Shown: positions 54,457 to 64,000 of the stretch, piece by piece
Position numbering within the stretch: the stretch's first letter is position 1
How the letters are laid out: every line of letters begins with the position of its first letter
Origin: [Pasteurella] mairii
GTDB lineage: Bacteria > Pseudomonadota > Gammaproteobacteria > Enterobacterales > Pasteurellaceae
Assembly (NCBI GenBank): GCA_900454475.1
Contig: UGSS01000002.1
Coordinates: 2,065,605 to 2,129,604, forward strand
Direction of reading: 5' to 3'
DNA length: 64,000 nucleotides
Notes under the pieces: generated by a model
What the model saw: the letters and a program-made list of their open reading frames with translations, nothing else
The model's database searches: none
Told to the model about the DNA's origin: nothing
Program-made: the position numbers and the translations under genes

Positions 54457-56898
54457 ATGTCTGGCTTACTAAATACATATCGTAAATTACTGGAATTTCC
54501 ATTATCTTTTTTAGTAAAAAATAACCCTATTCCCCATCAACCCATCCAAGAATTACAATTAAATATTGAGCAACCTATCGTGTATGTCTTGCCATACACT
54601 TCGGAAACCGACTGGGTGATTTTCCGTAAAAACTGCTTAAGTGTGGGCTTACCGGATCCGGCGGAAGAAAATGTTATTGGGGAAACATCATTGCCGCGTT
54701 TCGTATTTTTAGACGAAGGACGACGTTTCTTTAAATCCAAAGGGGCAAAACAAGAAACCATCGCAATTTTCAATAAATACTTAGAATTGCACCGCACTTT
54801 ACCGGAATTGGATGTGCAACTAATTCCTGTTTCTGTGTTATGGGGACGTTCTCCTGGCCATGAAGACAAATCCGGCTTACCGAATTTGCGCTTGCTCAAC
54901 GGAATTCAAAAAACTGCCGCTGCCATTTGGTTTGGGCGCGATACTTTTGTACGTTTTTCGCAGGCGGTTTCCTTGCGTTATATGGTCAATGAACATGGTT
55001 CCGATGAAACCATCGCAACTAAACTTGCACGCGTTGCAAAAATTCACTTTTCTAAACAACGCATTTCCGCCACTGGTCCAAGATTGCCAAACCGCGAAGC
55101 AATGTTTAATAAGCTATTGAAATCTGAAGTAATTTTGGCGGCTATTGCGGATGAAGCGAAAAGTAAAAAAATCAGTGAAGACAAAGCGAAAGCAGAAGCC
55201 TACAAAATTTTGGATGAAATTGCCGCCAACGTGAATTACGAGGGATTGCGTATCGCAGATCGTTTTCTACGTTGGTTATGGAACAAATTGTATCAAGGAA
55301 TTGATGTGCGCAATGCCGACCGTGTACGCAAATTAGCGTTAGATGGGCATGAAATTGTCTATGTTCCTTGCCACCGCAGTCATATTGACTATTTGTTACT
55401 ATCTTATGTGTTATATCATCAAGGTTTGGTACCGCCGCATATTGCTGCTGGTATCAATTTAAATTTCTGGCCAGTTGGTGCCATGTTCCGTCGTGGCGGC
55501 GCGTTTTTTATTCGTCGTACTTTCAAGGGAAATCGCTTATATTCCACGATTTTCCGTGAATATTTAGCTGAATTATTCCATCGCGGCTATTCCGTCGAAT
55601 ATTTTATCGAGGGTGGACGTTCACGCACAGGACGCTTATTAGCGCCAAAAACCGGAATGATGTCAATGACGTTACAAGCCTTGCAACAACGTCAAACCCG
55701 TCCAATTTCGGTGGTACCTGTATATGTGGGATATGAACACGTATTGGAAGTAGATACTTATGCCAAAGAATTACGTGGCGCGGCAAAAGAAAAAGAAAAT
55801 GCCGGTTTGGTGTTACGGGTTATCAAAAAATTGCGCAATTTAGGGCAAGGGTACGTCAATTTCGGCGAACCGATCGTATTAAGCAACTACCTCAACCAAC
55901 ATTTTCCGGAATGGAAAACGCCAACGGATGAAGAGCGCCCAAGTTGGTTTAGCCCCGCAGTCGATGCCATTTCTAATCAAGTGATGGTACATATTAATAA
56001 TGCCGCAGCGGTTAACGCCATGAACCTAACGGGGACGGCCTTACTGTCTTCGCGCCAACGGGCATTATCGCGCGAGCAATTACTCGAACAACTTGCCAGT
56101 TATCAACAATTTTTACAACAGGTTCCTTATTCGACGGATATTATTGTGCCACAAGAAACACCGGAAGCCATGTTGTCACACGTCCTCAGTTTAGATCGAG
56201 TGGGCGTGCTGGTCGAAAAGGATAATTTTGGTGAAATCATCCGATTAGAGCGCAACTCGGCAGTGTTGATGACCTATTATCGTAATAATATCCAACACTT
56301 ATTTGTATTACCGTCTTTAATTGCGAGCATTATTTTGCATTACGAAGCCATTCAAAAAGACTTGGTCTTGCAATCAGTAAGCAAAATTTATCCCTTCTTG
56401 AAAGGGGAATTATTCCTACATTTCAGCGAGGATCAATTAAAAGCGCAAACCGATAAAATTGTATCCGAATTCCAACGCCAACAAATTATCCAAGTAAACG
56501 AGAATTTATTGTCTATCAATAAAGCTAACGTGCGTACCTTACAACTTTGGTCAGCGGGTGTTCGAGAAATTTTACAGCGCTATTATATTACAGTAAGCCT
56601 GTTGCAAAACGATCCTGAAATGCCGCGCGCGAATCTGGAAAAAGAAAGCCAATCCATTGCACAACGTCTCTCCGTTTTGCATGGTATCAATGCGCCGGAA
56701 TTTTTTGATAAAGCCGTATTCTCCGCCTTTGTAGCGAGCCTAAAAAATAGTGGCTATTTTGATGAAAATAATATTGCTGATCCGCAAAAACTAACCGATA
56801 TTTCAACGATTTTGACCCAAATGATTTCTGCCGAAGTGGTGCTTACCATAAAAAGTGCGGTCGAAAAAGGCGAAGAAATCGAGCAAGCCGAATCATAA
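54457..56898 (+). CDS. plsB: Glycerol-3-phosphate acyltransferase
   Basis: Inner-membrane enzyme that puts the first acyl chain on glycerol 3-phosphate in phospholipid synthesis. I start it at ATG 54457 (813 residues, [17 protein letters not shown]), because E. coli PlsB begins MSGW with matching spacing. ATG 54445 would add four residues. Acyltransferase block I is [19 protein letters not shown] (HX4D catalytic pair), followed by [24 protein letters not shown] and the proline-containing block IV ([15 protein letters not shown]). The C-terminus has [27 protein letters not shown]. Divergent from lexA. Confidence 0.97.
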   Translation: MSGLLNTYRKLLEFPLSFLVKNNPIPHQPIQELQLNIEQPIVYVLPYTSETDWVIFRKNCLSVGLPDPAEENVIGETSLPRFVFLDEGRRFFKSKGAKQETIAIFNKYLELHRTLPELDVQLIPVSVLWGRSPGHEDKSGLPNLRLLNGIQKTAAAIWFGRDTFVRFSQAVSLRYMVNEHGSDETIATKLARVAKIHFSKQRISATGPRLPNREAMFNKLLKSEVILAAIADEAKSKKISEDKAKAEAYKILDEIAANVNYEGLRIADRFLRWLWNKLYQGIDVRNADRVRKLALDGHEIVYVPCHRSHIDYLLLSYVLYHQGLVPPHIAAGINLNFWPVGAMFRRGGAFFIRRTFKGNRLYSTIFREYLAELFHRGYSVEYFIEGGRSRTGRLLAPKTGMMSMTLQALQQRQTRPISVVPVYVGYEHVLEVDTYAKELRGAAKEKENAGLVLRVIKKLRNLGQGYVNFGEPIVLSNYLNQHFPEWKTPTDEERPSWFSPAVDAISNQVMVHINNAAAVNAMNLTGTALLSSRQRALSREQLLEQLASYQQFLQQVPYSTDIIVPQETPEAMLSHVLSLDRVGVLVEKDNFGEIIRLERNSAVLMTYYRNNIQHLFVLPSLIASIILHYEAIQKDLVLQSVSKIYPFLKGELFLHFSEDQLKAQTDKIVSEFQRQQIIQVNENLLSINKANVRTLQLWSAGVREILQRYYITVSLLQNDPEMPRANLEKESQSIAQRLSVLHGINAPEFFDKAVFSAFVASLKNSGYFDENNIADPQKLTDISTILTQMISAEVVLTIKSAVEKGEEIEQAES

Positions 56899-56957
56899 TC
56901 TTTCCATTCAACGGTAGAAGATCACATTGATCTTCTACCCTTATTCAAGCTGCTCGC

Positions 56958-57479
56958 CTAATTCTTCTCGTTTTGGTGACTTAATAAATTAATCTTTTCC
57001 TGCTTTCCCGCTTTTTTCTGCGCACGCCTTTTTTGGAAAAATGCACTTAATTTTTGGCTACAAAGATCTTGCAATACACCGCCGGTGATTTCCAGCGTAT
57101 GGTTCATTTTATAATCTTCAAAGAAATGGAAACGGGAACCTACCGCACCGGTTTTTTGATCGTAAGCCCCAAACACTAACCGCTTGATGCGACTGTGTAA
57201 AATCGCGCCGGCGCACATGGTACAAGGTTCTAAAGTGACATACAGCGTCGTATTAAGAAGGCGATAATTCTGCACGTGCTGCGCCGCGTTGCGTAAGGCG
57301 ATAATTTCGGCGTGCGCGGTCGGATCGGAATGCACAATGGATAAATTCCAGCCTTCGCCGATAATGTTTCCCTGTTCGTCAACCAATACCGCACCGACCG
57401 GAATCTCTCCTAATGCCTCCGCTTTATCCGCCAAGGATAAGGCGTGCTGCATCATTTGAATATCAAATTTAGATTGCAC
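56958..57479 (-). CDS. tadA: tRNA-specific adenosine deaminase
   Basis: Zinc enzyme that converts A34 to inosine in the anticodon of tRNA-Arg(ACG). The 173 residues carry the cytidine-deaminase fold with the HAE motif at 56-58 (Zn ligand and proton shuttle) and PCTMC at 85-89 (two Zn-ligand cysteines). A basic C-terminal tail (KKRRAQKKAGKQEK) follows. It precedes no partner closely; thyA ends 26 bp upstream on the same strand. Confidence 0.96.
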   Translation of the reverse strand: MQSKFDIQMMQHALSLADKAEALGEIPVGAVLVDEQGNIIGEGWNLSIVHSDPTAHAEIIALRNAAQHVQNYRLLNTTLYVTLEPCTMCAGAILHSRIKRLVFGAYDQKTGAVGSRFHFFEDYKMNHTLEITGGVLQDLCSQKLSAFFQKRRAQKKAGKQEKINLLSHQNEKN

Positions 57480-57504
57480 AATAAACTACCAAGTTAGAGT
57501 TTAC

Positions 57505-58356
57505 TTATACCGAAAAAGGATATTTAATTGCTTCATGACATTGATAACCGACCACCTTGAAATCATCCATGGTAACCCAAGTTTCCAAATCCTGTAGGGT
57601 TTTAATATCCGGGTTAATTTCTAAGCGAGGCAACGGGAATGGTTCACGCTTTAATTGCACATCCCGCATCAATTCCAGTTGGTCTTCATAAATATGCGCA
57701 TTGACAATTTTATGATAGGCCTGCCCTGCTTTTTTACCGGTAATTTGTGCCATTAAGGCCAAAAAGGTAAACACTTGAATTTGATTAAAATTCAAGCCAA
57801 GCGGAACATCACAAGAACGCTGATAACTGGTCAGGTACAGGGTATCACCGAGCAAAGAAAATGTGTGCGTATGCATACAAGGGCGCAGGCAGCCTAATTC
57901 AATTTCCCCCGGATTATAAAATGTAAAAATTTCACCGCGGTCATCAATACCTTTCGTTAAATGATCAACAATTTTGCGTAATTGATCGACCGATTCGCCA
58001 TTCGGCTTACGCCAAGCCCGCCCTTGGACGCCATAAACCCGCCCCATATCATCTTCACCTTTGCGGTTCGGGTTATTTAACCAAGCAAGATTTTCATTGG
58101 CATTAGCATCCCAGGTTTTGGTGCCGAGTTTGCGAAAATCCGCCACATTATCATAACCGCGAATGTAACCCAAAAATTCCGCAATGGCGGCTTTCCAGTA
58201 GCTTTTGCGCGTGGTGATTAGCGGGAATTGATTATTGGCGACATCATAAGTTAAATCCGCATTAATCAAAGTTAAACAACGTTTCCCAGTTCGTTCGTTT
58301 TCAACCCATTGACCTTGATCGATAATTCGTTGACATAAATCTAAATATTGACGCAT
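57505..58356 (-). CDS. thyA: Thymidylate synthase
   Basis: Makes dTMP from dUMP with methylenetetrahydrofolate. At 283 residues it is slightly longer than the 264-residue E. coli enzyme. The catalytic Cys lies in [16 protein letters not shown], the dUMP-binding arginines in the same segment, and the folate-site region is [22 protein letters not shown]. The C-terminus is AIKYPFSV, in place of the commoner YPxxAPVAV-type end. It starts 5 bp after lgt, the order lgt-thyA common in gammaproteobacteria. Confidence 0.97.
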   Translation of the reverse strand: MRQYLDLCQRIIDQGQWVENERTGKRCLTLINADLTYDVANNQFPLITTRKSYWKAAIAEFLGYIRGYDNVADFRKLGTKTWDANANENLAWLNNPNRKGEDDMGRVYGVQGRAWRKPNGESVDQLRKIVDHLTKGIDDRGEIFTFYNPGEIELGCLRPCMHTHTFSLLGDTLYLTSYQRSCDVPLGLNFNQIQVFTFLALMAQITGKKAGQAYHKIVNAHIYEDQLELMRDVQLKREPFPLPRLEINPDIKTLQDLETWVTMDDFKVVGYQCHEAIKYPFSV

Positions 58357-58361
58357 AAAAC

Positions 58362-59174
58362 TTATCCTTTTTTGACCGCACTTTTATTGGCATGGCGTTG
58401 ATACGCCCAGATTAAAATGGCAATACCGCCGATAATCATTGGCAATGATAACATTTGACCGCGTGTAATTAAATCATCCACGGTATTTACACTATGATCG
58501 ATTTCACGCACATATTCTACTAGGAAACGGAACACACCATAACCGAGTAAAAATAACCCAGCAACAGATCCTTGCGGGCGTGATTTACGCGAAAAAACGT
58601 ATAACATGACGAATAAAACGAATCCTTCAAGGAAAGCTTCATAAAGTTGTGATGGATGCAAAGGAACGGTACCATTATATGGAATCATTGCCCAAGGCAC
58701 ATCGGTGACACGTCCCCATAATTCGCTGTTGATAAAGTTTCCAATCCGCCCCATGCCAAGTCCAAACGGAATTAGTGGCGCGACAAAATCAGCGGTCTGC
58801 CAGAAATTACGTTGTTGCCGGCGTGAAGTCCAGATCATCGCAATGATCACGCCGATAAGCCCGCCGTGAAAAGACATTCCGCCTTCCCAAATACGGAATA
58901 AATACAGCGGATCCTGCATAAATTTATCGAAGCTGTAAAAAAAGACGTCACCAATGCGCCCACCTAAAATGACGCCGAAAAAACAGTTATAAATCAATTG
59001 CTCAAATTGTTCCGTTGACCATAATCCATTGGATTGCTTCACTCGTTTTGATCCCAGCCAATAAGCAAAAAGAAAGCCGAGCAAATACATCACACCATAC
59101 CAGTGTAATTTTATCGGTCCTAGGGTAAGAACCACCGGATCAATATAGGGCATTTGGAAAAAATTCGTATTCAT
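58362..59174 (-). CDS. lgt: Prolipoprotein diacylglyceryl transferase
   Basis: Inner-membrane enzyme that attaches diacylglycerol to the lipobox cysteine of prolipoproteins, such as the TAXI and ChaN lipoproteins in this window. 270 residues with seven predicted membrane helices. Landmarks are [12 protein letters not shown] near the N-terminus, [13 protein letters not shown], and the family signature [20 protein letters not shown]. It lies between the TauE/SafE gene (9 bp) and thyA (5 bp), so these are likely one operon. Confidence 0.97.
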   Translation of the reverse strand: MNTNFFQMPYIDPVVLTLGPIKLHWYGVMYLLGFLFAYWLGSKRVKQSNGLWSTEQFEQLIYNCFFGVILGGRIGDVFFYSFDKFMQDPLYLFRIWEGGMSFHGGLIGVIIAMIWTSRRQQRNFWQTADFVAPLIPFGLGMGRIGNFINSELWGRVTDVPWAMIPYNGTVPLHPSQLYEAFLEGFVLFVMLYVFSRKSRPQGSVAGLFLLGYGVFRFLVEYVREIDHSVNTVDDLITRGQMLSLPMIIGGIAILIWAYQRHANKSAVKKG

Positions 59175-59183
59175 AATCGTCCT

Positions 59184-59975
59184 TTAGTGAATAAACATAT
59201 CGACCGCAATGGCAATCAATAATAAAGCAAAATAACGTTTTAAGGTAGCAACCGGCAATTTACTGGTGATGGTCGCCCCGATTTTTGAGGTGAAAAAAGA
59301 GGTTAAAGTGATACCTAATACTGCGGGTAAATATACATAACCGACAGAATAATCCGGCATTCCTTCCGCACTCCAACCACTTTGCATAAAACTTAGCATC
59401 CCTGACAAACCAAGCAACATACCGCAAAATGCGGAGGAGCCAATGGCTTTTTTCATTTCGATACCGCGTGAATTTAAGAAAGGTACGATAAATCCGCCGC
59501 CGCCAATTCCAGCAGCGCTGGAGGCAATACCAATTAATACACCGCCGATAACGGATGCCGTATTCGTCAGGGTTTTACCCGTTTCCTTCGGCTTGATGGA
59601 TAAAATCATCTTCACTGCTAAATAGACAACTAAGCAAGCGAATAGTTTACCGGAAATATCTCGATCCAATTTACTAATTAAGCCACCGGCAATGAATGTG
59701 GTTACCATGATAACCGGTGCTAAAATTTTCACTGCATCCCAACGAATATTGCCTAATTTATAATGACGTTGCGCCGAGGAAAACCCGGTGATCACAATAG
59801 TGGCAAAAGAGGTGCCTAACGCAGTGGACATTAATAATGGATCGGGTACTCCCATCATGGGTAATAAATAAACCAGAATGGGAACAATAATTAGCCCCCC
59901 ACCAATACCAAATAATCCGGCTAAAAAACCGACAATACAACCGACTGCAAGACAAATAAGAATAAAGGTTAGCAT
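59184..59975 (-). CDS. TauE/SafE family sulfite exporter-like permease
   Basis: A 263-residue inner-membrane protein with about eight helices in two halves. Each half has the family's Gly/Pro-rich re-entrant motif: GFLAGLFGIGGGLIIVPILVY near the start and GIASSAAGIGGGGFIVPFLNSRG in the second half. The family exports sulfite, sulfoacetate or related anions, but its role in Pasteurellaceae is not defined. It sits tightly between rppH and lgt in the same direction. Confidence 0.9.
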   Translation of the reverse strand: MLTFILICLAVGCIVGFLAGLFGIGGGLIIVPILVYLLPMMGVPDPLLMSTALGTSFATIVITGFSSAQRHYKLGNIRWDAVKILAPVIMVTTFIAGGLISKLDRDISGKLFACLVVYLAVKMILSIKPKETGKTLTNTASVIGGVLIGIASSAAGIGGGGFIVPFLNSRGIEMKKAIGSSAFCGMLLGLSGMLSFMQSGWSAEGMPDYSVGYVYLPAVLGITLTSFFTSKIGATITSKLPVATLKRYFALLLIAIAVDMFIH

Positions 59976-59977
59976 GA

Positions 59978-60574
59978 TTAACCCCTTGTTTTATAATTAA
60001 AAGAACGTCTTGGATATTTATGTGGAAATCCTGATTTTTTTGTAGATTGAGACGTTTTTTTACCTTCGGCAAAAGGAGAGCGCACTAAGGGATCTTGTTT
60101 ACTTTCATACAAAAAGATCGCAAATTCTTTCATTGCCTTACGATAAACATCTCGTTTAAAGGAAACCACTTGACGAACGGGATACCAAAAACTCACCCAT
60201 CTCCATCCATCAAACTCAGGAGATTTATTACTTTGCATATTGATATTCGCTTCGTCTGAGATTAACTGCAATAAATACCAGCGCTGTTTTTGCCCGATAC
60301 AAACTGGCTTACAGTCGTAACGTAACAACCGCTTTGGTAATTTATAGCGCAGCCATTGTTTTGATACATACAAAATTTTGACATCTTTACGAGTCAATCC
60401 CACTTCCTCAAAAAGCTCACGATACATTGCTTGTTCGGCATTTTCATTATCATTGATCCCACCTTGAGGAAATTGCCAAGAATTTTGCCCATACCTTTTC
60501 GCCCATAGGACCTGCCCATTGCTATTGCAAATCACAATTCCTACATTTGGACGGTAGCCATCGAAATCGATCAC
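59978..60574 (-). CDS. rppH: RNA pyrophosphohydrolase
   Basis: Nudix hydrolase that removes pyrophosphate from the 5' end of mRNA and so starts decay by RNase E. 198 residues. It starts [17 protein letters not shown], and the Nudix box is [23 protein letters not shown] in the expected place (about 38-60). The Trp/Arg-rich later part matches RppH, and the C-terminal 35 residues are basic and unstructured. Two bases separate it from the permease gene. It is the first gene of the rppH-TauE/SafE-lgt-thyA run. Confidence 0.96.
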   Translation of the reverse strand: MIDFDGYRPNVGIVICNSNGQVLWAKRYGQNSWQFPQGGINDNENAEQAMYRELFEEVGLTRKDVKILYVSKQWLRYKLPKRLLRYDCKPVCIGQKQRWYLLQLISDEANINMQSNKSPEFDGWRWVSFWYPVRQVVSFKRDVYRKAMKEFAIFLYESKQDPLVRSPFAEGKKTSQSTKKSGFPHKYPRRSFNYKTRG

Positions 60575-61175
60575 TATCGTTCACCTTAAACTATTTATAA
60601 ATAATATCCTTAAATTGTTCCATAATCTTAGAATTTACACAACCAATAATCTTGGTTTTGATACAATACTTGATGAAAAGTGCGGTCATTTTTTTTAAAT
60701 ATTAACAGGTGAATAATTCTGTGGATAATTCGGCAATAAGTTCTGCATAACTTTGATTAATGGATAAAAGGTCCTTATCTGATATCAGTATTTTTTGGAT
60801 CTCTCAGAAATCACCGTATTTCCTGTAAAGATCCTTTGATGCCTTTTAGCGGGGATTTTATCTCCTATTATTGAACAAAAAAATAGCATTATCACCCGCA
60901 TAATGCGAAGAAATATGTGATCTTTCATCCTTAAAAAGTTATCCAATATTTTTGTGGATAACTATGTGATCTATTAATTGAATAATCAGGAATAACTTTT
61001 ATAGGTTTAAACAAAAAAATAATTTATATTATAAATCAATAAGATAGAATGATTTATACGGTGCGAATAATATAGAGATTAACAACAAAAAGATTGCTTA
61101 TTAATTAACCGATAGAAATTGACATAATCAATATAACGATCATTTTTCATAATACAGCACAGAGAAAATAACAAT
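60575..61175. other. Gene-free AT-rich spacer with DnaA-box-like sites
   Basis: No gene in about 600 bp. TGTGGATAA (a perfect DnaA box in reverse) occurs at 60720-60728 and 60953-60961. AGTTATCCA (60937-60945) and TGGATAACT (60955-60963) form a perfect inverted repeat, and a weaker TGGATAA lies at 60761. GATC sites lie near 60798, 60830, 60919, 60968 and 61138, and a very AT-rich stretch follows at 61000-61170. An uptake signal lies near 60678. Replication-initiation or DnaA-titration function is possible; the flanking genes do not prove it. Confidence 0.45.
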
Positions 61176-61199
61176 CCGCCCGTAAAACGGGCGGTTTTT
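61176..61199 (+). terminator. Hairpin with T-run at the edge of the IS200 element
   Basis: CCGCCCGT (61176-61183) and ACGGGCGG (61187-61194) pair around AAA, with TTTTT after. No + strand gene ends just before it. Confidence 0.75.
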
Positions 61200-61893
61200 A
61201 GGCTACCCTATAAGGGCCTAGGACTTCACATGCCCCTCAAGGGGCATGTGAAAAGACCGACAACCGCACAATGACTCTATGGCTTACCCCTTAAAGGGGT
61301 CTACATATTCTTTCTTCGATAAATTATCCTGAATCATATCTTCTTTTTCTTGATTCCTGATGTATTCTTCCACTACTTTTGTGTTTAAGCCTACCGTACT
61401 CACATAGTAGCCTTTCGCCCAAAAGTGCCTATTTCCGTATTTGTATTTTAAATTCCCATGTCGTTCAAATATCATCAATGAAGATTTACCTTTAAGATAT
61501 CCCATAAAACTCGACACTGCCAATTTCGGCGGTATCTTTAATAGCATATGAATATGCTCTTTCATTGCATGAGCTTCTATGATTTCTACATTTTTGTAGT
61601 CACATAATTGCCTTAATATCCCTCCTATATCAACTCGCAATTTCCCATAAATTGCCTTTCTTCGATATTTCGGAATAAACACAATATGATACTTACTGTT
61701 CCATCTCGTGTGTGATAGACTTGAATCGTCATTGGATTTACTTGCCATAACTTATCCTCCTATATTTTGAATTTTGGTTGTCAGCCTTATTCATTATATA
61801 GCGAGGATTTTTCATTTCTGCTCAACGCTTAAGCTTTTTGATTCCATACGCATAGCGTATGGTTTTTATAGGCAGACTTTGTCTGCCTATAAT
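61200..61893 (-). mobile_element. IS200-type insertion sequence
   Basis: A single transposase gene flanked by subterminal hairpins, as in IS200/IS605 elements. At the low-coordinate end, TTCACATGCCCC and GGGGCATGTGAA surround TCAA (about 61227-61254). At the other end are CCATACGC-ATA-GCGTATGG (61844-61862) and ATAGGCAGAC-TTT-GTCTGCCTAT (about 61868-61890). IS200 elements move as single strands and leave no target duplication, so exact borders cannot be read from repeats; those given are approximate. No tnpB is present. Confidence 0.7.
61284..61748 (-). CDS. tnpA: IS200-family transposase TnpA (HUH, single Tyr)
   Basis: A 154-residue Y1 transposase that cuts and joins single-stranded DNA. 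It closely follows Salmonella IS200 TnpA: SHTRWNSKYHIVFIPKYRRKAIYG, EAHAMKEHIHMLLKIPPK (the HxH metal site), SSFMGYLKGKSSLMIFE and the helix with the catalytic Tyr in GLNTKVVEEYIRNQ. The frame is intact with a GGAGGAT ribosome site upstream, so the element may be active. It sits between the DnaA-box spacer and the end of the alpha operon without harming a gene. Confidence 0.95.
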   Translation of the reverse strand: MASKSNDDSSLSHTRWNSKYHIVFIPKYRRKAIYGKLRVDIGGILRQLCDYKNVEIIEAHAMKEHIHMLLKIPPKLAVSSFMGYLKGKSSLMIFERHGNLKYKYGNRHFWAKGYYVSTVGLNTKVVEEYIRNQEKEDMIQDNLSKKEYVDPFKG

Positions 61894-61920
61894 AAAAAAG
61901 CCCACATCACGTGGGCTTTT
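61893..61920 (-). terminator. Terminator of the rplQ-rpoA-rpsD operon
   Basis: AGCCCAC (61899-61905) and GTGGGCT (61911-61917) pair around ATCAC. An A-run on the left gives the U-tract for the minus strand, 18 bp after the rplQ stop. Confidence 0.92.
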
Positions 61921-61937
61921 CATTAAATCATCATCAA

Positions 61938-62360
<423 letters not shown>

Positions 62361-62371
62361 CTATGACCAAA

Positions 62372-63364
62372 CTAGTCTTCAGCAATACTTGCTGGTGGCC
62401 AATTCTCAAGGCGCATACCAAGTGATAAGCCGCGTGAAGCAAGCACATCTTTAATTTCAGTAAGTGATTTCTTACCAAGATTAGGTGTTTTCAATAACTC
62501 AACTTCTGTACGCTGTACTAAATCACCGATATAGTGAATTGTTTCTGCTTTCAAACAGTTAGCAGAACGAACTGTCAACTCTAAGTCATCAACAGGACGT
62601 AACAAAATCGGATCAAACTCCGGTTTCTCTTCCTTAACTTCTGGTTGACGAACATCTCGCAAATCAACGAAAGCATCTAGTTGCTCTGCTAAAATTGTTG
62701 CTGCGCGACGAATTGCTTCTTCCGGATCAATTGTTCCGTTGGTTTCCAACTCAATGACCAATTTATCTAAGTCAGTGCGCTGTTCCACACGAGCCGCTTC
62801 CACATTATAAGCAATGCGATCTACCGGACTATAACAAGCATCCACTAGTAAGCGACCTATTGGGCGCTCTTCTTCATGTACGCTATGCACACGAGCTGAT
62901 GCCGGAACATATCCTCTACCACGTTGAACACGAATACGCATATTGATAGAGGCATTTTCGTCCGTTAAATGACAGATGACATGATCAGGATTAACAATTT
63001 CTACATCACCATCATGGGTAATGTCAGCTGCAACAACAGGGCCAATTCCAGATTTGTTTAGTGTCAGATAAACATTATCTTTATTCTGTACTTTAACCGC
63101 TAGGCCTTTGAGATTTAGAAGCACTTCAATAATATCTTCTTGAACACCTTCTTTACTACTGTACTCATGCAATACGCCTTCAATTTCTACTTCAGTGACA
63201 GCACAACCTGGCATTGAAGATAAAAGAATACGACGTAATGCATTACCTAGAGTATGACCAAAGCCACGCTCTAACGGTTCTAAGATCACTTTAGCATGAG
63301 TCGGGCTAATTTGCTCGATATCAACTAAACGTGGTTTTAAAAATTCTGTAACAGAACCCTGCAT
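62372..63364 (-). CDS. rpoA: RNA polymerase alpha subunit
   Basis: Assembly platform of RNA polymerase. 330 residues. The N-terminal domain (about 1-230) dimerises and binds beta and beta' ([25 protein letters not shown]). The C-terminal domain (about 250-320) contacts UP elements and activators ([56 protein letters not shown]). Standard length and order within the rpsD-rpoA-rplQ block. Confidence 0.99.
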   Translation of the reverse strand: MQGSVTEFLKPRLVDIEQISPTHAKVILEPLERGFGHTLGNALRRILLSSMPGCAVTEVEIEGVLHEYSSKEGVQEDIIEVLLNLKGLAVKVQNKDNVYLTLNKSGIGPVVAADITHDGDVEIVNPDHVICHLTDENASINMRIRVQRGRGYVPASARVHSVHEEERPIGRLLVDACYSPVDRIAYNVEAARVEQRTDLDKLVIELETNGTIDPEEAIRRAATILAEQLDAFVDLRDVRQPEVKEEKPEFDPILLRPVDDLELTVRSANCLKAETIHYIGDLVQRTEVELLKTPNLGKKSLTEIKDVLASRGLSLGMRLENWPPASIAED

Positions 63365-63392
63365 TTTATCCTCTCTTTGCTACGAAGCTTTA

Positions 63393-64000
63393 TTATTTAG
63401 AATAAAGCTCAACGATCAGATGTTCGTTAATGTCTGCTGATAAATCAGAACGTTCAGGAACACGTTTGAACACACCTTCCATTTTCGCAGAATCAACTTC
63501 TAACCAAGTTGGTTTTTCTCTTTGCTCCGCTAATTCTAATGACGCTTTAATACGTGCTTGTTTTTTAGATTTCTCACGAACAGCTACGACATCATTAACT
63601 GAAACTTGGAATGATGGGATATTCACAACACGACCATTTACAACAATCGCTTTGTGACTCACCAATTGACGAGCCTCAGCACGAGTTGCAGCAAAGCCCA
63701 TGCGATAAACAACGTTATCCAATCGACCTTCTAATAATACCAGTAAGTTCTCACCAGTATTACCTTTTAAACGGTTTGCTTCAGTATAGTAGTTACGGAA
63801 TTGACGTTCTAAAATACCATAGATACGACGAACTTTTTGTTTTTCACGTAATTGACTACCATAGTCTGACAAACGCGGTTTACGAGCACCGTGTTGACCG
63901 GGTGCTGTATCAATTTTACATTTTGAATCAATCGCGCGTACTCCTGACTTAAGGAATAAGTCAGTACCTTCACGACGGCTGAGCTTGAGTTTAGGACCCA
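63393..64000 (-). CDS. rpsD: 30S ribosomal protein S4, start cut by window edge
   Basis: Primary 16S rRNA-binding protein and translational repressor of the alpha operon. The frame is open to the right edge: [49 protein letters not shown], then the S4 domain ([28 protein letters not shown]) and the end [12 protein letters not shown]. About 201 of 206 residues are present; only the first five are missing. Internal starts such as a TTG at 63870-63872 are not real starts. Confidence 0.98.
   Translation of the reverse strand, partial: GPKLKLSRREGTDLFLKSGVRAIDSKCKIDTAPGQHGARKPRLSDYGSQLREKQKVRRIYGILERQFRNYYTEANRLKGNTGENLLVLLEGRLDNVVYRMGFAATRAEARQLVSHKAIVVNGRVVNIPSFQVSVNDVVAVREKSKKQARIKASLELAEQREKPTWLEVDSAKMEGVFKRVPERSDLSADINEHLIVELYSK

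Noticed and set aside
61284..61748. IS605-type element with tnpB (RNA-guided nuclease)
   Set aside because: Only tnpA is present; no tnpB frame or remnant is found beside it.

Overview
The window looks like a chromosomal segment of a member of the Pasteurellaceae. The 9-bp Haemophilus-type DNA uptake signal AAGTGCGGT (or ACCGCACTT) recurs throughout, both between genes and inside them. The housekeeping genes (tpiA, proS, mutS, rnr, lexA, plsB, the end of the alpha ribosomal operon) read as that family. I cannot fix the genus or species from the sequence alone.

Layout. 1-8.9 kb holds housekeeping genes (tpiA, a GNAT acetyltransferase, yggU, yggT, corA, proS) and a TAXI-type TRAP uptake operon whose fused permease carries an in-frame stop. 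9.2-35.4 kb is one large contact-dependent growth inhibition (CDI, type Vb two-partner secretion) island: cdiB, a full-length 2887-residue cdiA with its immunity gene, then eight further toxin-immunity units placed head to tail, and finally an ESPR-only stub cut by an IS256-family transposase remnant. 35.5-37.3 kb holds a lone large protein that may be distantly TnsE-like. 37.7-40.6 kb holds an ATP-grasp enzyme and two alpha/beta hydrolases. 40.8-47.5 kb holds a DmsD/TorD-type chaperone, mutS, and a Fur-box-preceded ChaN lipoprotein/TonB receptor operon. 48-60.6 kb is housekeeping: rlmB-rnr; a regulator with three operators facing a 46-residue secreted peptide; rpsF-priB-rpsR-rplI; lexA with two SOS boxes; plsB; tadA; thyA-lgt-TauE/SafE-rppH. 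60.6-64 kb has a DnaA-box-containing AT-rich spacer, an IS200-type insertion, and rplQ-rpoA-rpsD (cut by the window edge).

How the CDI island works as a whole. CdiB exports only the one complete CdiA (75-residue extended signal peptide, TPS domain, FHA repeats, pretoxin ending in VENN). The downstream units carry copies of parts of this gene: the pretoxin/VENN segment (about 0.7 kb, three copies), a 1.6 kb FHA-2 segment (two copies plus a stub), and the ESPR start (three clear copies plus one degraded). Each copy leads into a different toxin tail with its own immunity gene. None of the downstream units has the TPS domain, so they cannot be exported by CdiB as they stand. They read as stored cassettes that could replace the active toxin tail by recombination through the repeats, and as a bank of immunity genes. 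Decay is graded. The left units are mostly intact. One has a frameshifted immunity gene in an AT tract. The right units have dead toxins (frameshifts in an Ntox21-like and a colicin-E3-like domain) but intact immunity genes. All three clear ESPR copies hold a converging pair of uptake signals, so these segments may be preferentially taken up by natural transformation.
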